In this document: one piece after another, positions 45,299 to 54,203 of the stretch | Layout: every line of letters starts with the position of its first letter | How positions within the stretch are numbered: position 1 is the first letter of the stretch | Assembly: GCF_900113115.1 (NCBI RefSeq) | Contig: NZ_FOOF01000003.1 | Span: 332,826-396,825, forward strand | From: Duganella sp. CF458 | GTDB lineage: Bacteria; Pseudomonadota; Gammaproteobacteria; Burkholderiales; Burkholderiaceae_D | Length of the DNA: 64,000 nt | Direction of reading: 5' to 3' | Program-made: the position numbers and the translations under genes | The notes under the pieces: model-generated | What the model saw: the letters and a program-made list of their open reading frames with translations, nothing else | Database searches by the model: none | What the model was told of the DNA's origin: nothing

Positions 45299-45751
45299 TT
45301 AGTTTGGATTTCTTTCGATGTGCCGCACGTGGCGGTGGGCACGCATGAAGGTCGAGGCGATAAAGATTTCGCGCAGCAGGTAGCCGAAATTGCCGATCAG
45401 GCAGACCATCGCTGCGATGAACAGGCCCGCGATGTATTTGTCCAGCGAGACGTTGGTGGCATCGCCAACGAACAGCAAGGCCACCACCAGGCAGACGAAC
45501 AGGCCGCAGGCGGTGCTCAGCGCAATGGCAACGTTGATCAGGTGCGAACGCCGGTACAAGATGTCCAGCTCGTTCATATAGGTATCGTTATAAGCCACGT
45601 CCAGGCGCTCTTCCAACACGCGCGAACGGTCGATGATGCGCGCCAGGCGGTTCAGCAGCACCAGGAGGTTGGTGCAGACCGTGGACAGCATGAACACCGG
45701 GGCGATCGCAAGCTGGATGATGTGGGCGATGTCGCCAAGCTGGAGATTCAT
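45299..45751 (-). CDS. DUF2721-like small membrane protein
   Basis: ATG at 45751 overlaps the TAA of the peptidase upstream (TAATG), giving 150 residues; the longer open frame is a shadow of the peptidase. Three hydrophobic segments are visible (about 8-30 IAHIIQLAIAPVFMLSTVC, about 72-96, about 105-125). The pattern LLVLLNRLARIIDRSRVLEE is typical of the DUF2721 family. No biochemical role is known. It is co-transcribed and probably translationally coupled with the peptidase and the 150-residue unknown. Confidence 0.75.
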   Translation of the reverse strand: MNLQLGDIAHIIQLAIAPVFMLSTVCTNLLVLLNRLARIIDRSRVLEERLDVAYNDTYMNELDILYRRSHLINVAIALSTACGLFVCLVVALLFVGDATNVSLDKYIAGLFIAAMVCLIGNFGYLLREIFIASTFMRAHRHVRHIERNPN

Positions 45752-46710
45752 TATGCGAAGCGTCCCTGCTGGCGGAATTGTTCGGTAGCGCCCACCAGGG
45801 CGCGGCTGATACCTTGCTCCATGGCGCCATGGCCGGCGTCGGGAATCATCTTCATCACCGCATTGACGCCCCAGGCCTGCTGCAGGCGGCAGGCGGAGAC
45901 CGGCGGGCAGATCACGTCGTAGCGGCCTTGCACGATCACCGCAGGCAAGTGGGCGATGCGGGAGACGTTGGACAGCAGCTGGCCGTCGCTGAAGAAGCCC
46001 AGGTTGGCCATGTAGTGCGATTCCATGCGGCCGACGCCCAGGTCCAGGGTGTCCGACGGCGGTTCGTCCGGCTGCGGCAGCAGGAAGACGCGGCGGCCTT
46101 CGAACTTGCTCCAGGCGCGCACGGCGGGCCAGTGCACGTCCGGGTTCGGGTCCATGATGCGCTTGACGTAGGCCTGCAGCAGGTTGCCGCGTTCTTCGAG
46201 CGGGATGGGGGCGACAAATTCGTCGTACACCTCGGGGTGGAACCATTCGGAGCCTTGCAGGAACCAGTCGATTTCCTTCTGAGTGCAGAGGAAGATGCCG
46301 CGCAGGACGAAGCCCAGGCAGCGCTCCGGATGCGCCTGGCCGTATGCCAGCGCCAGGGTGGAGCCCCAGGAGCCGCCGAATACCAGCCATTTGTCGATGC
46401 CGAACAGGATGCGCAGGCGTTCGATGTCGTCAATCAGGAGCTGGGTGGTGTTGTTACGGACCTCGCCCAAGGGGGTCGATTTGCCGGCGCCACGCTGGTC
46501 GAACAGGATGACCCGGTAGTGATCCGGATTGAAAAAGCGGCGATGCTGCGGCGACAGGCCGGCGCCCGGGCCGCCATGGAAGAAGACGACCGGGATGCCG
46601 TTCGGGTTGCCCACCTCTTCCCAATAAATTGTATGGACGTCATCGACAGCCAGCATGCCGCTACTGCGGGGCTGGATTGGCGGGAACAGGTGTGGCAAGG
46701 CGTCGGGCAT
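45751..46710 (-). CDS. pip: Proline iminopeptidase
   Basis: The product is 319 residues of an alpha/beta-hydrolase (peptidase S33). HGGPGAGLSPQHRRFF (45-60) and DQRGAGKSTP are family signatures. The nucleophile is S114 in GGSWGS. The lid contains LRGIFLCTQKEIDWFLQG, and the C-terminal catalytic His is in DAGHGAME. It removes N-terminal proline from peptides in the cytoplasm. The length matches the family (310-320). The stop overlaps the next start. It is the first gene of the three-gene - strand unit 46710-44838. Confidence 0.93.
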   Translation of the reverse strand: MPDALPHLFPPIQPRSSGMLAVDDVHTIYWEEVGNPNGIPVVFFHGGPGAGLSPQHRRFFNPDHYRVILFDQRGAGKSTPLGEVRNNTTQLLIDDIERLRILFGIDKWLVFGGSWGSTLALAYGQAHPERCLGFVLRGIFLCTQKEIDWFLQGSEWFHPEVYDEFVAPIPLEERGNLLQAYVKRIMDPNPDVHWPAVRAWSKFEGRRVFLLPQPDEPPSDTLDLGVGRMESHYMANLGFFSDGQLLSNVSRIAHLPAVIVQGRYDVICPPVSACRLQQAWGVNAVMKMIPDAGHGAMEQGISRALVGATEQFRQQGRFA

Positions 46711-46747
46711 GGCTATCCTCTATACGTGAAGCCAAGATTGTAACCGC

Positions 46748-48040
46748 TCAGAAGAAGGTATTGATGGCTTGCAGGACGTTGTACGTGTCATCCACAACCA
46801 GCATCAGCGGCCACTTGTCGAAGGTGGTGCAGGGGTGGGAGATGCCGCAGCCCACCAAGTCGCCCACTTCCAGGCCGGCTTCGACGCCTTCGGGCCAGCG
46901 CAGATAGGCGTGCTGGTCGTTCATCTTGTCGATCACGGCGCCTTGCGGCAATGCCAACGCTTCGCCGCCCGGCCGGTGCGCGGCGATCGCGCGCGGCAGG
47001 CCCAGGTCGTGCGACGCATCGCGCTTGCCCAGGGCCAGGATCGCCAGGTTCGGCTCGGGGCGCGACAGCACCGTGGTCCAGACTTCCAGCGCCGGGCGCA
47101 GGCCCTCCCCTGCCGCCTTGCCTTCGCGGTTTGCCAGCTCGCTGGTCAAGCCGCCGTAGTAGCCGTGGTCATTGGTCAGGTAGCACCCGCTGCGCAGGAT
47201 CGGCAGCACTTTCTTGCCCTGCGCCGCCAGGCCCGCAAATTCGCGCGCTACGCGGTCGAAATAGGCCGAACCACCGGCGGAAATGATCACCTGCTCGCCA
47301 CCGAACAATCCTTCCGCCGCGGCGGCCTTCAACATCTCCGCCATGCGCTGCAGGAAGCCGTTGACGACCTCCACATCCGCCGCGCGGTTATCGGTGACGA
47401 CCAGGCCTTCGTAACCTTCGATACCGGCCAGTTGCAGTCCCGGCGCGGCGGCGATTGCGCGTGCCACTGCCATCACTTCTTCCGGATCGCGGCAACCTGC
47501 GCGCTTGCCCTTCATACCCAGCTCCACCAGCAGCGGCAGCGGCCGCGCCAGGCCGAAGTCCTGCACTGCGCGCGACAGGCGATCGACGCCTTGCGGCGAG
47601 TCGACCAGCGCAAAGAATTCGAAGGAATGATCTTCCTGCATCAGATGCAGCACAGCGCGGATATCGGCCGGCGCCACCAGCTCATTCGCCAGGATCACAC
47701 GCCGCACGCCAAAGCGCGCCGCAATCTGTACCTGCGGGATGGTCGCCAGCGTGATGCCCCAGGCGCCGTTCTCGATCTGCGCCGCGAACAGCTGCGGGCT
47801 CATGGTGGTCTTGCCGTGCGGGGCCAACAACACGCCATGGCGCTCGCAGAAATCGCGCATCCAGCCCAGGTTATGCTGCAAGGCCGAAGCCTTGAGCACC
47901 GCCACAGGCAGGCTGGTATCGGCCGCCAAGATATTCCAGTGCTGCGCACCGATCATGTGCTGGCGCAACGGCTCCATGATCGGCAGACCTTTGACGCCTG
48001 GCAGCAGGATTTGTTCATCGAGTTCAGGCAGCGCGTACAT
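46748..48040 (-). CDS. PLP-dependent amino-acid deaminase (D-serine dehydratase-like)
   Basis: The product is 430 residues. An alanine-racemase-type PLP barrel covers 40-290 with the lysine region VLLAPHGKTTMSPQLFA. The C-terminal D-serine-dehydratase-like domain contains the metal-ligand pattern ISHPCTTFDKWPLMLVV (about 400-416), with His and Cys. This group deaminates D-serine, D-threonine or related 3-hydroxy amino acids; the exact substrate cannot be read. It is followed, after 37 bp, by the peptidase gene, so amino-acid/peptide metabolism may be shared. The GST gene (48058-48717) lies 17 bp upstream in the same direction. Confidence 0.82.
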   Translation of the reverse strand: MYALPELDEQILLPGVKGLPIMEPLRQHMIGAQHWNILAADTSLPVAVLKASALQHNLGWMRDFCERHGVLLAPHGKTTMSPQLFAAQIENGAWGITLATIPQVQIAARFGVRRVILANELVAPADIRAVLHLMQEDHSFEFFALVDSPQGVDRLSRAVQDFGLARPLPLLVELGMKGKRAGCRDPEEVMAVARAIAAAPGLQLAGIEGYEGLVVTDNRAADVEVVNGFLQRMAEMLKAAAAEGLFGGEQVIISAGGSAYFDRVAREFAGLAAQGKKVLPILRSGCYLTNDHGYYGGLTSELANREGKAAGEGLRPALEVWTTVLSRPEPNLAILALGKRDASHDLGLPRAIAAHRPGGEALALPQGAVIDKMNDQHAYLRWPEGVEAGLEVGDLVGCGISHPCTTFDKWPLMLVVDDTYNVLQAINTFF

Positions 48041-48057
48041 AACTCATCCAATCATCT

Positions 48058-48717
48058 TCAGCCGGAGGCTGGCTCTGCAGTGTTAAATGCCAACTGTGCA
48101 GCAAACGCCCGCTTATAAGCCGGACGGGCTTCGCCGCGCGCCACATAAGCAGCCAGTTGGGGGAATTCACTCAGGATACCCGATGGCTTGAGCCGAAGCA
48201 GCACCGACACCATGAGCAAGTCGCCAGCACTGAAGCCGCCATCCAGCCATTCCACCTCACCCAGGCGCGCAGAAAGCTGGCCAAGCCGATGACGGATGCG
48301 GTCCATGATCAGTGGCAGGCGCTCTTTGCTCCAGGGCTTGTCGCCTTCCTGGAACTTGGCGATGACGATTTCCAGGATCGGCGGCTCGACGGTGTTGAGT
48401 GCGGCAAACATCCATGTGATAGCGCGCGCGCGGGCATTGGCATCGTGCGGCAACAGCCCCGGATAATGCGAAGCGATATGAAAAATGATCGCGCCTGACT
48501 CAAACAGCGTCAAGTCGCCTTCCTCATAGGTTGGAATCTGCCCAAAGGGGTGGCGAGCCAGGTGCGCCGGCTCCTTCATCGCAGCGAAAGACACCGGTCG
48601 CACCTCGTAGCTTTGCTCCACTTCTTCAAACGCCCAGCGAACGCGCGTATCGCGTGCCAGTCCCGTGCCGCCATCCGGCGAACGTTCAAACGCAGTAATG
48701 GTGTGAGTCATCGTCAT
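48058..48717 (-). CDS. Glutathione S-transferase family protein
   Basis: The product is 219 residues. An N-terminal thioredoxin-like domain (about 5-85) shows HPFGQIPTYEEGDLTLFESG, the glutathione-binding segment with cis-Pro and the ES pair. The C-terminal helical domain follows (ARARAITWMFAALNTVEPPI, DGGFSAGDLLMVSVLLRLKP). Active-site Ser or Cys assignment is unclear, so the substrate is unknown. It is upstream of the deaminase by 17 bp on the same strand. A 151-bp gap follows to the low-GC unit. Confidence 0.85.
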   Translation of the reverse strand: MTMTHTITAFERSPDGGTGLARDTRVRWAFEEVEQSYEVRPVSFAAMKEPAHLARHPFGQIPTYEEGDLTLFESGAIIFHIASHYPGLLPHDANARARAITWMFAALNTVEPPILEIVIAKFQEGDKPWSKERLPLIMDRIRHRLGQLSARLGEVEWLDGGFSAGDLLMVSVLLRLKPSGILSEFPQLAAYVARGEARPAYKRAFAAQLAFNTAEPASG

Positions 48718-48868
48718 CTCCTGTTGATGGTGGTAGTTCCTTCAGAAATGACGACGAATGACTGACGGCTAAATCGACAACTTCAGCAAACTCAAACTCA
48801 GCGCGCCCCCCGGCAAGCGGGGCAAATAATATCCTGAAGGCGCGATGGGTCATCAGTGCCAAAGATCA

Positions 48869-49507
48869 TTACAATGGAATGCCGACAAGCTTGGCCTGTA
48901 CCGTTCGCCCTGTAAGGGTTTCAGAAAGGATGTCCTTCAATAAAAAGTACATACCCATCTGGTGCTTGAGAGGTTTGAAGTCCGTGCTGCCGTAAACGTA
49001 AGAGGTCAGCTGAATTCTGAACCCCTTGAAGCATTGGCCCCGCTCCTTGCAGTCGGCCTGAAACCGCGAAACTGCTTGGGCAAAAGACTCAATTATTTCG
49101 GTCGCAACGGAGGAATCATCGTGCGGACCGGCCCTATCTTCAATCGCGCAAAATGATGAGCTAGGCTCTGGGTGGAACTTGACCTCAAAAACGGTAACAT
49201 GGGACCCACCTGATGCATGCTGCTTTACCGAGCGAAACTCGCGGCTGATAGGCGATTCAACAAGGTTTAGTCTGTCGCTGACAATGCCTAGCTCAATGGT
49301 CATGGGTTTTACAGCAAATAAGCTGACCACCTCGTCCAAGCTTTGAGGCGCCGACAGTTCGCTTGCTGAGCAAAATTCCCGTAACAAGGCTTCTTGCCAG
49401 TACATGAGGCGATTCTCGGCCCGCGCCTGACCTCTCAGTGCCATAACAAATTTGGCGAAGCGCTCCGCACCTGCAAAACGCTCAAATTCTGCGATGAAGC
49501 TGTCCAT
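48869..49507 (-). CDS. Unknown 212-residue protein of the low-GC unit
   Basis: I do not recognise this protein. It has no signal peptide or membrane segment. Visible: an N-terminal helical part (FIAEFERFAGAERFAKFVMA), a mixed region with FEVKFHPEPSSSFCAIEDRA, and a basic C-terminus with YVYGSTDFKPLKHQMGMYFL. GC and codon use are visibly lower than the flanking GST and the upstream genes. It ends the three-gene unit 50882-48869, 53 bp after the ATP-grasp gene. It could be a transferred cargo gene. Confidence 0.55.
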   Translation of the reverse strand: MDSFIAEFERFAGAERFAKFVMALRGQARAENRLMYWQEALLREFCSASELSAPQSLDEVVSLFAVKPMTIELGIVSDRLNLVESPISREFRSVKQHASGGSHVTVFEVKFHPEPSSSFCAIEDRAGPHDDSSVATEIIESFAQAVSRFQADCKERGQCFKGFRIQLTSYVYGSTDFKPLKHQMGMYFLLKDILSETLTGRTVQAKLVGIPL

Positions 49508-49560
49508 TTCTTAATCCTAAAGCCCTCGTCAGAAAATAACAAAGGGGTTGCGACGTGGGG

Positions 49561-50376
49561 CTAGGCATCGACTTGCGTCAGGACCTGCTGCCAAAGCGCC
49601 TGCCGTGGAATGCCGGCATAGCCTGATTCCTGCGCATCATTGCACTCAATTACAATCCAGCGGCCATCTAGGGTTTTGGCGAAGTCCACGACGAGGAACG
49701 GAACCTTCAGGCGTTCTGCCGCCCGCTTTGCGACAGCCAAGCCTGCCTCCAAATCGACACAATGATATGGAGAAACCTGATACCAGTATCGGCCCCAACC
49801 AACGCATTTTCCATGCCACCAGAATGATCGATATTCGAGCGACGGATTTATTTTACCCGGGACGCTGCCAGCCACCGGCATCAGCGGAACGAACTCGCGA
49901 ATGACAGGTTTCTGCCAATGGAGAATTGGGTCGTTACGATATCTTTCCGAGGCCAGTGCATAGTGCTCCCGGCTTTGAATGATCGATAAGTCAGGGTTGT
50001 GCTTGCTGGTTTGCCTCGAGCCCTTCATAAAAATTGGCCACTGGAAGTAGCTCTCGATTTCTTCTACACGAGGCAATTTGTCGAAAATCCGAGTCCGCGG
50101 CGTGAGATCTTCGAGATAGGGGTACCAGTGCTCGAGTTCACTAGCACGGCTGTGCTCGTCCGGCGAATTCACGAGGCGCAGTCCCATTTCCAACTTCTCC
50201 TTGAATTCGACGGCGTAGTCTTCGATGGGGCCAACCCTCAAGATGCAAAGCGATTCGCCCTCGATCCGATATGGGTGATCGCATGCAAAGTGCAAATCAA
50301 AGTTGAAGTCATATGCGGATACACCAACCTCGTCGCTAACAACGAAAAATTTTCTCTCAATACGAGCAACGTTCAT
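49561..50376 (-). CDS. ATP-grasp-domain protein (DUF4343/R2K-like)
   Basis: The product is 271 residues. The ATP-grasp features are visible in the second half: WPIFMKGSRQTSKHNPDL (substrate/ATP lysine), PVIREFVPL, then EYRSFWWHGKCVGWGRYW and the late Mg/ATP segment FLVVDFAKTLDGRWIVIECN with D, E and N. The N-terminal ~90 residues carry no known motif. ATP-grasp enzymes ligate carboxylates to amines or thiols. The R2K-type families are found in bacterial conflict and modification contexts, so this may modify a peptide or protein. It lies 14 bp downstream of the 163-residue protein. GC is below the window average. Confidence 0.7.
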   Translation of the reverse strand: MNVARIERKFFVVSDEVGVSAYDFNFDLHFACDHPYRIEGESLCILRVGPIEDYAVEFKEKLEMGLRLVNSPDEHSRASELEHWYPYLEDLTPRTRIFDKLPRVEEIESYFQWPIFMKGSRQTSKHNPDLSIIQSREHYALASERYRNDPILHWQKPVIREFVPLMPVAGSVPGKINPSLEYRSFWWHGKCVGWGRYWYQVSPYHCVDLEAGLAVAKRAAERLKVPFLVVDFAKTLDGRWIVIECNDAQESGYAGIPRQALWQQVLTQVDA

Positions 50377-50390
50377 GACCTATTGCGAAC

Positions 50391-50882
50391 TCACCAGAAT
50401 TGCCACCACGGCTTCTTGCCTGGGGTGTGCTTGTGCAGGAAGACCTTTGCGGGTTTTTCCACCAGTTTCCCAACCGCGTACTCAAATGCCGGAGTCTCCC
50501 CGCTATAGGGGACCAGCAGATAAACCGAGTCGCCAGATACATGCTCAAGCAACGCCACTATATTTTTGCAGTCGTCAGTAGTGTCCGCGGGCGGCATGGA
50601 AACGCCATTCGCTGACACGAGAACTCCCGGTGAGTGGTAGAAAATTCCCGTAGCCAGAATTTCACCTGCCTGCGCTTGTCCGGCAAATTGGCTCTCGAAA
50701 TGCTCGATCGTCTGCATGACGGATAGCTGCGTAGTGCCATCGGACGTCAGGGCATGCCCCGACAGCTCGCCACTCTTGCTTATCGTGGCGGCGTGTGGCG
50801 AGTACATATCCTGGCTATGGAAATGCTGGACGACCGGTAGAACACGTTGGATCAGCTCGTCGAGCTGTGCGTTAAGCGCCAT
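50391..50882 (-). CDS. Unknown 163-residue protein of the low-GC unit
   Basis: ATG at 50882 gives 163 residues; 11 more residues from a farther codon are less likely. No signal peptide or membrane segment is seen. Visible: an alternating beta-like body (VLVSANGVSMPPADTTDDCK, DSVYLLVPYSGETPAFEYAV) and a basic, Trp-rich end (KHTPGKKPWWQFW). No family is recognised. It starts the three-gene - strand unit and lies 23 bp upstream of the end of the DUF1761-like gene on the same strand. The compact hydrophilic type would suit an immunity or adaptor protein, but this is a guess. Confidence 0.55.
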   Translation of the reverse strand: MALNAQLDELIQRVLPVVQHFHSQDMYSPHAATISKSGELSGHALTSDGTTQLSVMQTIEHFESQFAGQAQAGEILATGIFYHSPGVLVSANGVSMPPADTTDDCKNIVALLEHVSGDSVYLLVPYSGETPAFEYAVGKLVEKPAKVFLHKHTPGKKPWWQFW

Positions 50883-50905
50883 ATTTATTGTCTTTCTACC
50901 TCGGC

Positions 50906-51304
50906 CTAGTGCCACAGGCCGAGGATCAAGCCGAACACCAGGAATTGCGCGGTGTGGTAGCCGCCGTCGATCAGCAGCAGCTTGACGCTGCGGTTGGCGA
51001 ACTGGTAGTTAATGCCGAAGCAGGCTGCCACCATGCCGAAGCCTGCCAGCAAGGCGTGCTTGATGGCATAGTCGAGCGTCGGCGCCGGGCCGACCCAGCG
51101 TGCAAACGCAAACGCCGCGAGCAGGGAAAAGACAAACGCGATGCCGAATACGCGCGCCGGGTGGCCGTCCGGTTTGACGCCGCCGTTTTCATCATTCCAC
51201 ATCTTGCCAAACAGGGCCGGTGAGTACCACAGGCCGCCGAGCATGAAGCTGGAAACTGCGGCCAACAGCACGGCGAAAATATTCATGCCCATCATATGCA
51301 TCAT
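50906..51304 (-). CDS. DUF1761-like small membrane protein
   Basis: ATG at 51304 preceded by GGGAG gives 132 residues with four hydrophobic segments (about 6-28, 58-75, 85-105, 110-130). The patterns GGLWYSPALFGKMWNDENG and TAQFLVFGLILGLWH are typical of DUF1761 proteins, whose function is unknown. A 60-bp gap separates its start from the stop of the lipoprotein gene upstream on the same strand. Confidence 0.75.
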   Translation of the reverse strand: MMHMMGMNIFAVLLAAVSSFMLGGLWYSPALFGKMWNDENGGVKPDGHPARVFGIAFVFSLLAAFAFARWVGPAPTLDYAIKHALLAGFGMVAACFGINYQFANRSVKLLLIDGGYHTAQFLVFGLILGLWH

Positions 51305-51364
51305 CGTCTCCCAGTGAATTATTGTTGAGAGAGAACGATATGTGAGCCGGGTCGCAAGAGTCAA

Positions 51365-51703
51365 TCACTTGTTGTTGCAATGCGCCGAAAGCATCTCGCC
51401 CATCTTTGCGCTGGCAGCCTGGCGATCGTCGGCCCAGGTCAGGGCGGATTCAGTGCCGCTTGCTTCTTCGCGGCGCAGGAAGCTGACGTAGGTCGAGCCC
51501 TTCTTTCCGGTCACGTGCATCAGGCGGACTTCGCAACTGCGGCCGTTGGCGGCGGCCTTGGCGGTGCTCAGCACGTCGACTTTGGTGACGTGGCCGATAT
51601 GCGCCACCAGCGGCGCGCGCTGGTTCAGGATCTCGAGCAATTTGTCCTGCGGGATGTCGCGGCTGCAGGCTGCCAGCAGCAGCAAGGGCAGCAATCTCTT
51701 CAT
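51365..51703 (-). CDS. Small lipoprotein
   Basis: ATG at 51703 with GGAGG just upstream gives 112 residues. The lipobox is LLAAC near residue 13, so it should be lipidated at Cys13. The mature part contains two further Cys (about 57 and 109) and the strings APLVAHIGHVTKVDVLST and VTGKKGSTYVSFLRREEA. It is probably attached to the inner or outer membrane from the periplasmic side. No known family was recognised. Confidence 0.7.
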   Translation of the reverse strand: MKRLLPLLLLAACSRDIPQDKLLEILNQRAPLVAHIGHVTKVDVLSTAKAAANGRSCEVRLMHVTGKKGSTYVSFLRREEASGTESALTWADDRQAASAKMGEMLSAHCNNK

Positions 51704-51718
51704 GGCGCCTCCAAAGAA

Positions 51719-51754
51719 CAAACGCCGACCGGCGCGAGGGCCGGACGGCGTTTG
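51719..51754. terminator. Hairpin after phaB
   Basis: The arms CAAACGCCG (51719-51727) and CGGCGTTTG (51746-51754) enclose further GGC/GCC pairing (ACCGGC/GGCCGG). It lies 25 bp downstream of the phaB stop on the - strand. No clear U-run follows, so termination strength is uncertain. Confidence 0.6.
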
Positions 51755-51779
51755 GGTGTTGCGTTGCTCTTTAATGCGA

Positions 51780-52520
51780 TCAGGACATGTGTTGGCCGCC
51801 GTTAATGGCGATGTTGGCACCGGTCAGGAACGCTGCTTCGTCGGAAGCCAGGTAGGCCACCAGGCCCGCCACTTCTTCCGGCTTGCCCAGGCGGGCCATC
51901 GGGATCTGCGGGATGATCTTCGAATCCAGCACGTCTTTCGGGATCTCCATCACCATCTTGGTGCCGATATAGCCTGGCGAGATAGTGTTGACGGTCACGC
52001 CCTTGCGCGCCACTTCCAGCGCCAGCGCCTTGGTGAAGCCGTGCACGCCGGCCTTCGCTGCGGAGTAGTTGGTCTGGCCGAAGGCACCCTTCTGGCCGTT
52101 CACCGAGGAGATGTTGATGATGCGGCCCCAGCCACGGTCCACCATGCCATCCGCTACCGGCTTGGTCATGTTGAACACGGAGTCCAGGTTGGTCTTCATC
52201 ACGGCGTCCCAATTGACCTTGTCCATCTTCTTGAAGGTCATGTCGCGGGTGATACCGGCGTTGTTCACCAGCACATCAACCGGGCCGATGTCGCGCTCGA
52301 CTGCTGCGATACAGGTTGCCGCCGAATCAAAGTCCGACACATCGCAAGGATAGGCGGTGAAGTTATAGCCCTGGTCCTTCATCGTGGCCAGCCACGACTC
52401 ATGCGTCTTGTTACTCGGGGAATACGTGGTTACCACTTTGTAGCCCAGTGCGACCATTTTGATGCAGATCGCTTCGCCCAGACCACCCATGCCGCCCGTT
52501 ACCAATGCAACTCGTGCCAT
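51780..52520 (-). CDS. phaB: Acetoacetyl-CoA reductase (NADPH)
   Basis: The product is 246 residues, the usual length. SDR fold: the cofactor site is ALVTGGMGGLGEAICIKM and NNAGITRDMTFKKMDKVNWD. The catalytic Ser-Tyr-Lys lies in NISSVNGQKGAFGQTNYSAAKAG. It reduces acetoacetyl-CoA to (R)-3-hydroxybutyryl-CoA for polyhydroxybutyrate synthesis. GGGGAACAT precedes the ATG. It lies 31 bp downstream of phaA on the same strand, and phaC is not in the window. Confidence 0.96.
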   Translation of the reverse strand: MARVALVTGGMGGLGEAICIKMVALGYKVVTTYSPSNKTHESWLATMKDQGYNFTAYPCDVSDFDSAATCIAAVERDIGPVDVLVNNAGITRDMTFKKMDKVNWDAVMKTNLDSVFNMTKPVADGMVDRGWGRIINISSVNGQKGAFGQTNYSAAKAGVHGFTKALALEVARKGVTVNTISPGYIGTKMVMEIPKDVLDSKIIPQIPMARLGKPEEVAGLVAYLASDEAAFLTGANIAINGGQHMS

Positions 52521-52551
52521 TTAATGTTCCCCTATTTATCTAAACGAAAGC

Positions 52552-53730
52552 TCATTCCCTCTCAACTGCCAGTGCTACGCCCATGCCGCCGCCGATGCAC
52601 AGCGAGGCCAGGCCCTTCTTAGCGTCACGGCGGACCATTTCATGCAGCAGGGTCACCAGGATGCGGGCGCCGGAAGCGCCGATCGGGTGGCCGATCGCAA
52701 TCGCGCCGCCATTGACGTTGATCTTGCTGGTATCCCAGCCCATTTCCTTGTTCACGGCGCAGGCTTGCGCGGCAAACGCTTCGTTGATTTCCATCAGGTC
52801 CAGGTCTTGTGGCGACCAGCCGGCTTTCTTCAGGCACAGCTGCGAAGCGGTGACCGGGCCCATGCCCATGTAGGCTGGGTCCAGGCCGGACGAGGCGTAG
52901 GCCTTGATGCGCGCCAGCGGGGTCAGGCCCAGTTCCTTGGCCTGTTTGGCGGACATCATCATCACGGCTGCGGCGCCGTCGTTGATGCCGGAGGCATTGC
53001 CGGCGGTGACGGAGCCTGCCTTGTCGAAGGCTGGACGCAGGCCGGACAGCGCTTCCAGCGTCGAGCCTGGCTTCACGTATTCGTCCTGGTCGAAGAAGAT
53101 GCTGCCTTTTTTCTGCACGATTTCGAGCGGCAGGATTTCGTCCTTGAATTTGCCGGCCTTTTGCGCGGCTTCCGCTTTCAGTTGCGACTGCAGCGCGAAT
53201 TCATCCTGCTGGCTGCGCGAAATATCGTATTTCTTCGCGACGTTCTCGGCGGTGATGCCCATGTGGTACTGGTTGTACACATCCCACAGGCCGTCCACAA
53301 TCATGGTGTCGACCATCTTGGCGTCGCCCATGCGGAAGCCGTCGCGCGATCCGTTCAGCACGTGCGGCGAGGCGCTCATGTTTTCCTGGCCGCCGGCAAT
53401 GATGATGTTGGCGTCGCCGCACTTGATCGCTTGCGCTGCCAGGTGGGTCGCCTTGAGGCCGCTGCCGCAGACCTTGTTGATGGTGTAGCCCGGAATGGCG
53501 CTTGGCAGGCCGGATTTGATCACGGCCTGGCGTGCCGGGTTCTGGCCGACGCCAGCGGTCAGTACCTGGCCCATGATGACTTCGCTGACCAGGTTAGGGT
53601 CGATGCCGGTCTGGGCCAACAGGCCCTTGATGACATGGGCGCCCAGCTCTGCTGCCGGGGTCTTGGCCAGGGAACCGCCGAACTTGCCTACTGCGGTACG
53701 GCCTGCTGCAACAATTACTACATCATCCAT
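52552..53730 (-). CDS. phaA: Acetyl-CoA acetyltransferase (beta-ketothiolase)
   Basis: The product is 392 residues. The catalytic nucleophile Cys is in [16 protein letters not shown] (about 89), the His in [14 protein letters not shown] and the second Cys in [12 protein letters not shown]. The start [20 protein letters not shown] is typical of PHA thiolases. It condenses two acetyl-CoA to acetoacetyl-CoA, feeding PhaB downstream. It is 75 bp downstream of the phasin-like gene. Length matches the family (about 390). Confidence 0.96.
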   Translation of the reverse strand: MDDVVIVAAGRTAVGKFGGSLAKTPAAELGAHVIKGLLAQTGIDPNLVSEVIMGQVLTAGVGQNPARQAVIKSGLPSAIPGYTINKVCGSGLKATHLAAQAIKCGDANIIIAGGQENMSASPHVLNGSRDGFRMGDAKMVDTMIVDGLWDVYNQYHMGITAENVAKKYDISRSQQDEFALQSQLKAEAAQKAGKFKDEILPLEIVQKKGSIFFDQDEYVKPGSTLEALSGLRPAFDKAGSVTAGNASGINDGAAAVMMMSAKQAKELGLTPLARIKAYASSGLDPAYMGMGPVTASQLCLKKAGWSPQDLDLMEINEAFAAQACAVNKEMGWDTSKINVNGGAIAIGHPIGASGARILVTLLHEMVRRDAKKGLASLCIGGGMGVALAVERE

Positions 53731-53805
53731 TCTGCTTCTCCGGGAGTGGTATGAAAATCTTTCAATGCATTCTAGCTAAGTGCCATGCCCGCGGCCAGCT
53801 AAGGC

Positions 53806-54078
53806 CTACCGGAACAGCGGCTTATTCAAAGCCACTTCAGTTGCCTCACGTCCATATGCTTGCGCACGGTGCATCGCGTGCTTGCCCTGGTCGGTTGCCA
53901 TTTGCAGCAGGTCTTGTGGATGCTGGATGGCCAGGAATTCATTGGATGCTGCGGTCATGGCAGCAAGAGAAGCCAATGTGGTATCACGATGCCAGTCACA
54001 AATGCTGGCGAAGCTGGCAAGTTGCACGTCAAAGGCCGCCTGAGCGGCGCGAGAAAATTCGTCGTTGAACGCATACAT
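53806..54078 (-). CDS. Phasin-like small protein
   Basis: The product is 90 residues, preceded by AAGGAG. It is mostly helical and amphipathic (EFSRAAQAAFDVQLASFASI, LASLAAMTAASNEFLAIQHP, MATDQGKHAMHRAQAYGREA). This pattern fits the phasin_2/PhaP-like family that coats polyhydroxybutyrate granules, though shorter than usual phasins. The position upstream of phaA and phaB supports the role. The very short length means similarity is limited. Confidence 0.7.
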   Translation of the reverse strand: MYAFNDEFSRAAQAAFDVQLASFASICDWHRDTTLASLAAMTAASNEFLAIQHPQDLLQMATDQGKHAMHRAQAYGREATEVALNKPLFR

Positions 54079-54203
54079 GCCATGCTCCTTCAGTTATTCG
54101 GTGGCTGAGATACCGCAAGACTTCTCATGTTAGTGCGCGATTCCAGACAAACGTTTGATAAACATCAAGGCTGCTTTCATTTTGCATAAAACCGATAACG
54201 ATG

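Noticed and set aside
45299..46390. A single 363-codon gene across the proline iminopeptidase and the DUF2721-like gene
   Set aside because: Its N-terminal part is an out-of-frame shadow of the peptidase; the ATG at 45751 overlapping the peptidase stop is the natural start.
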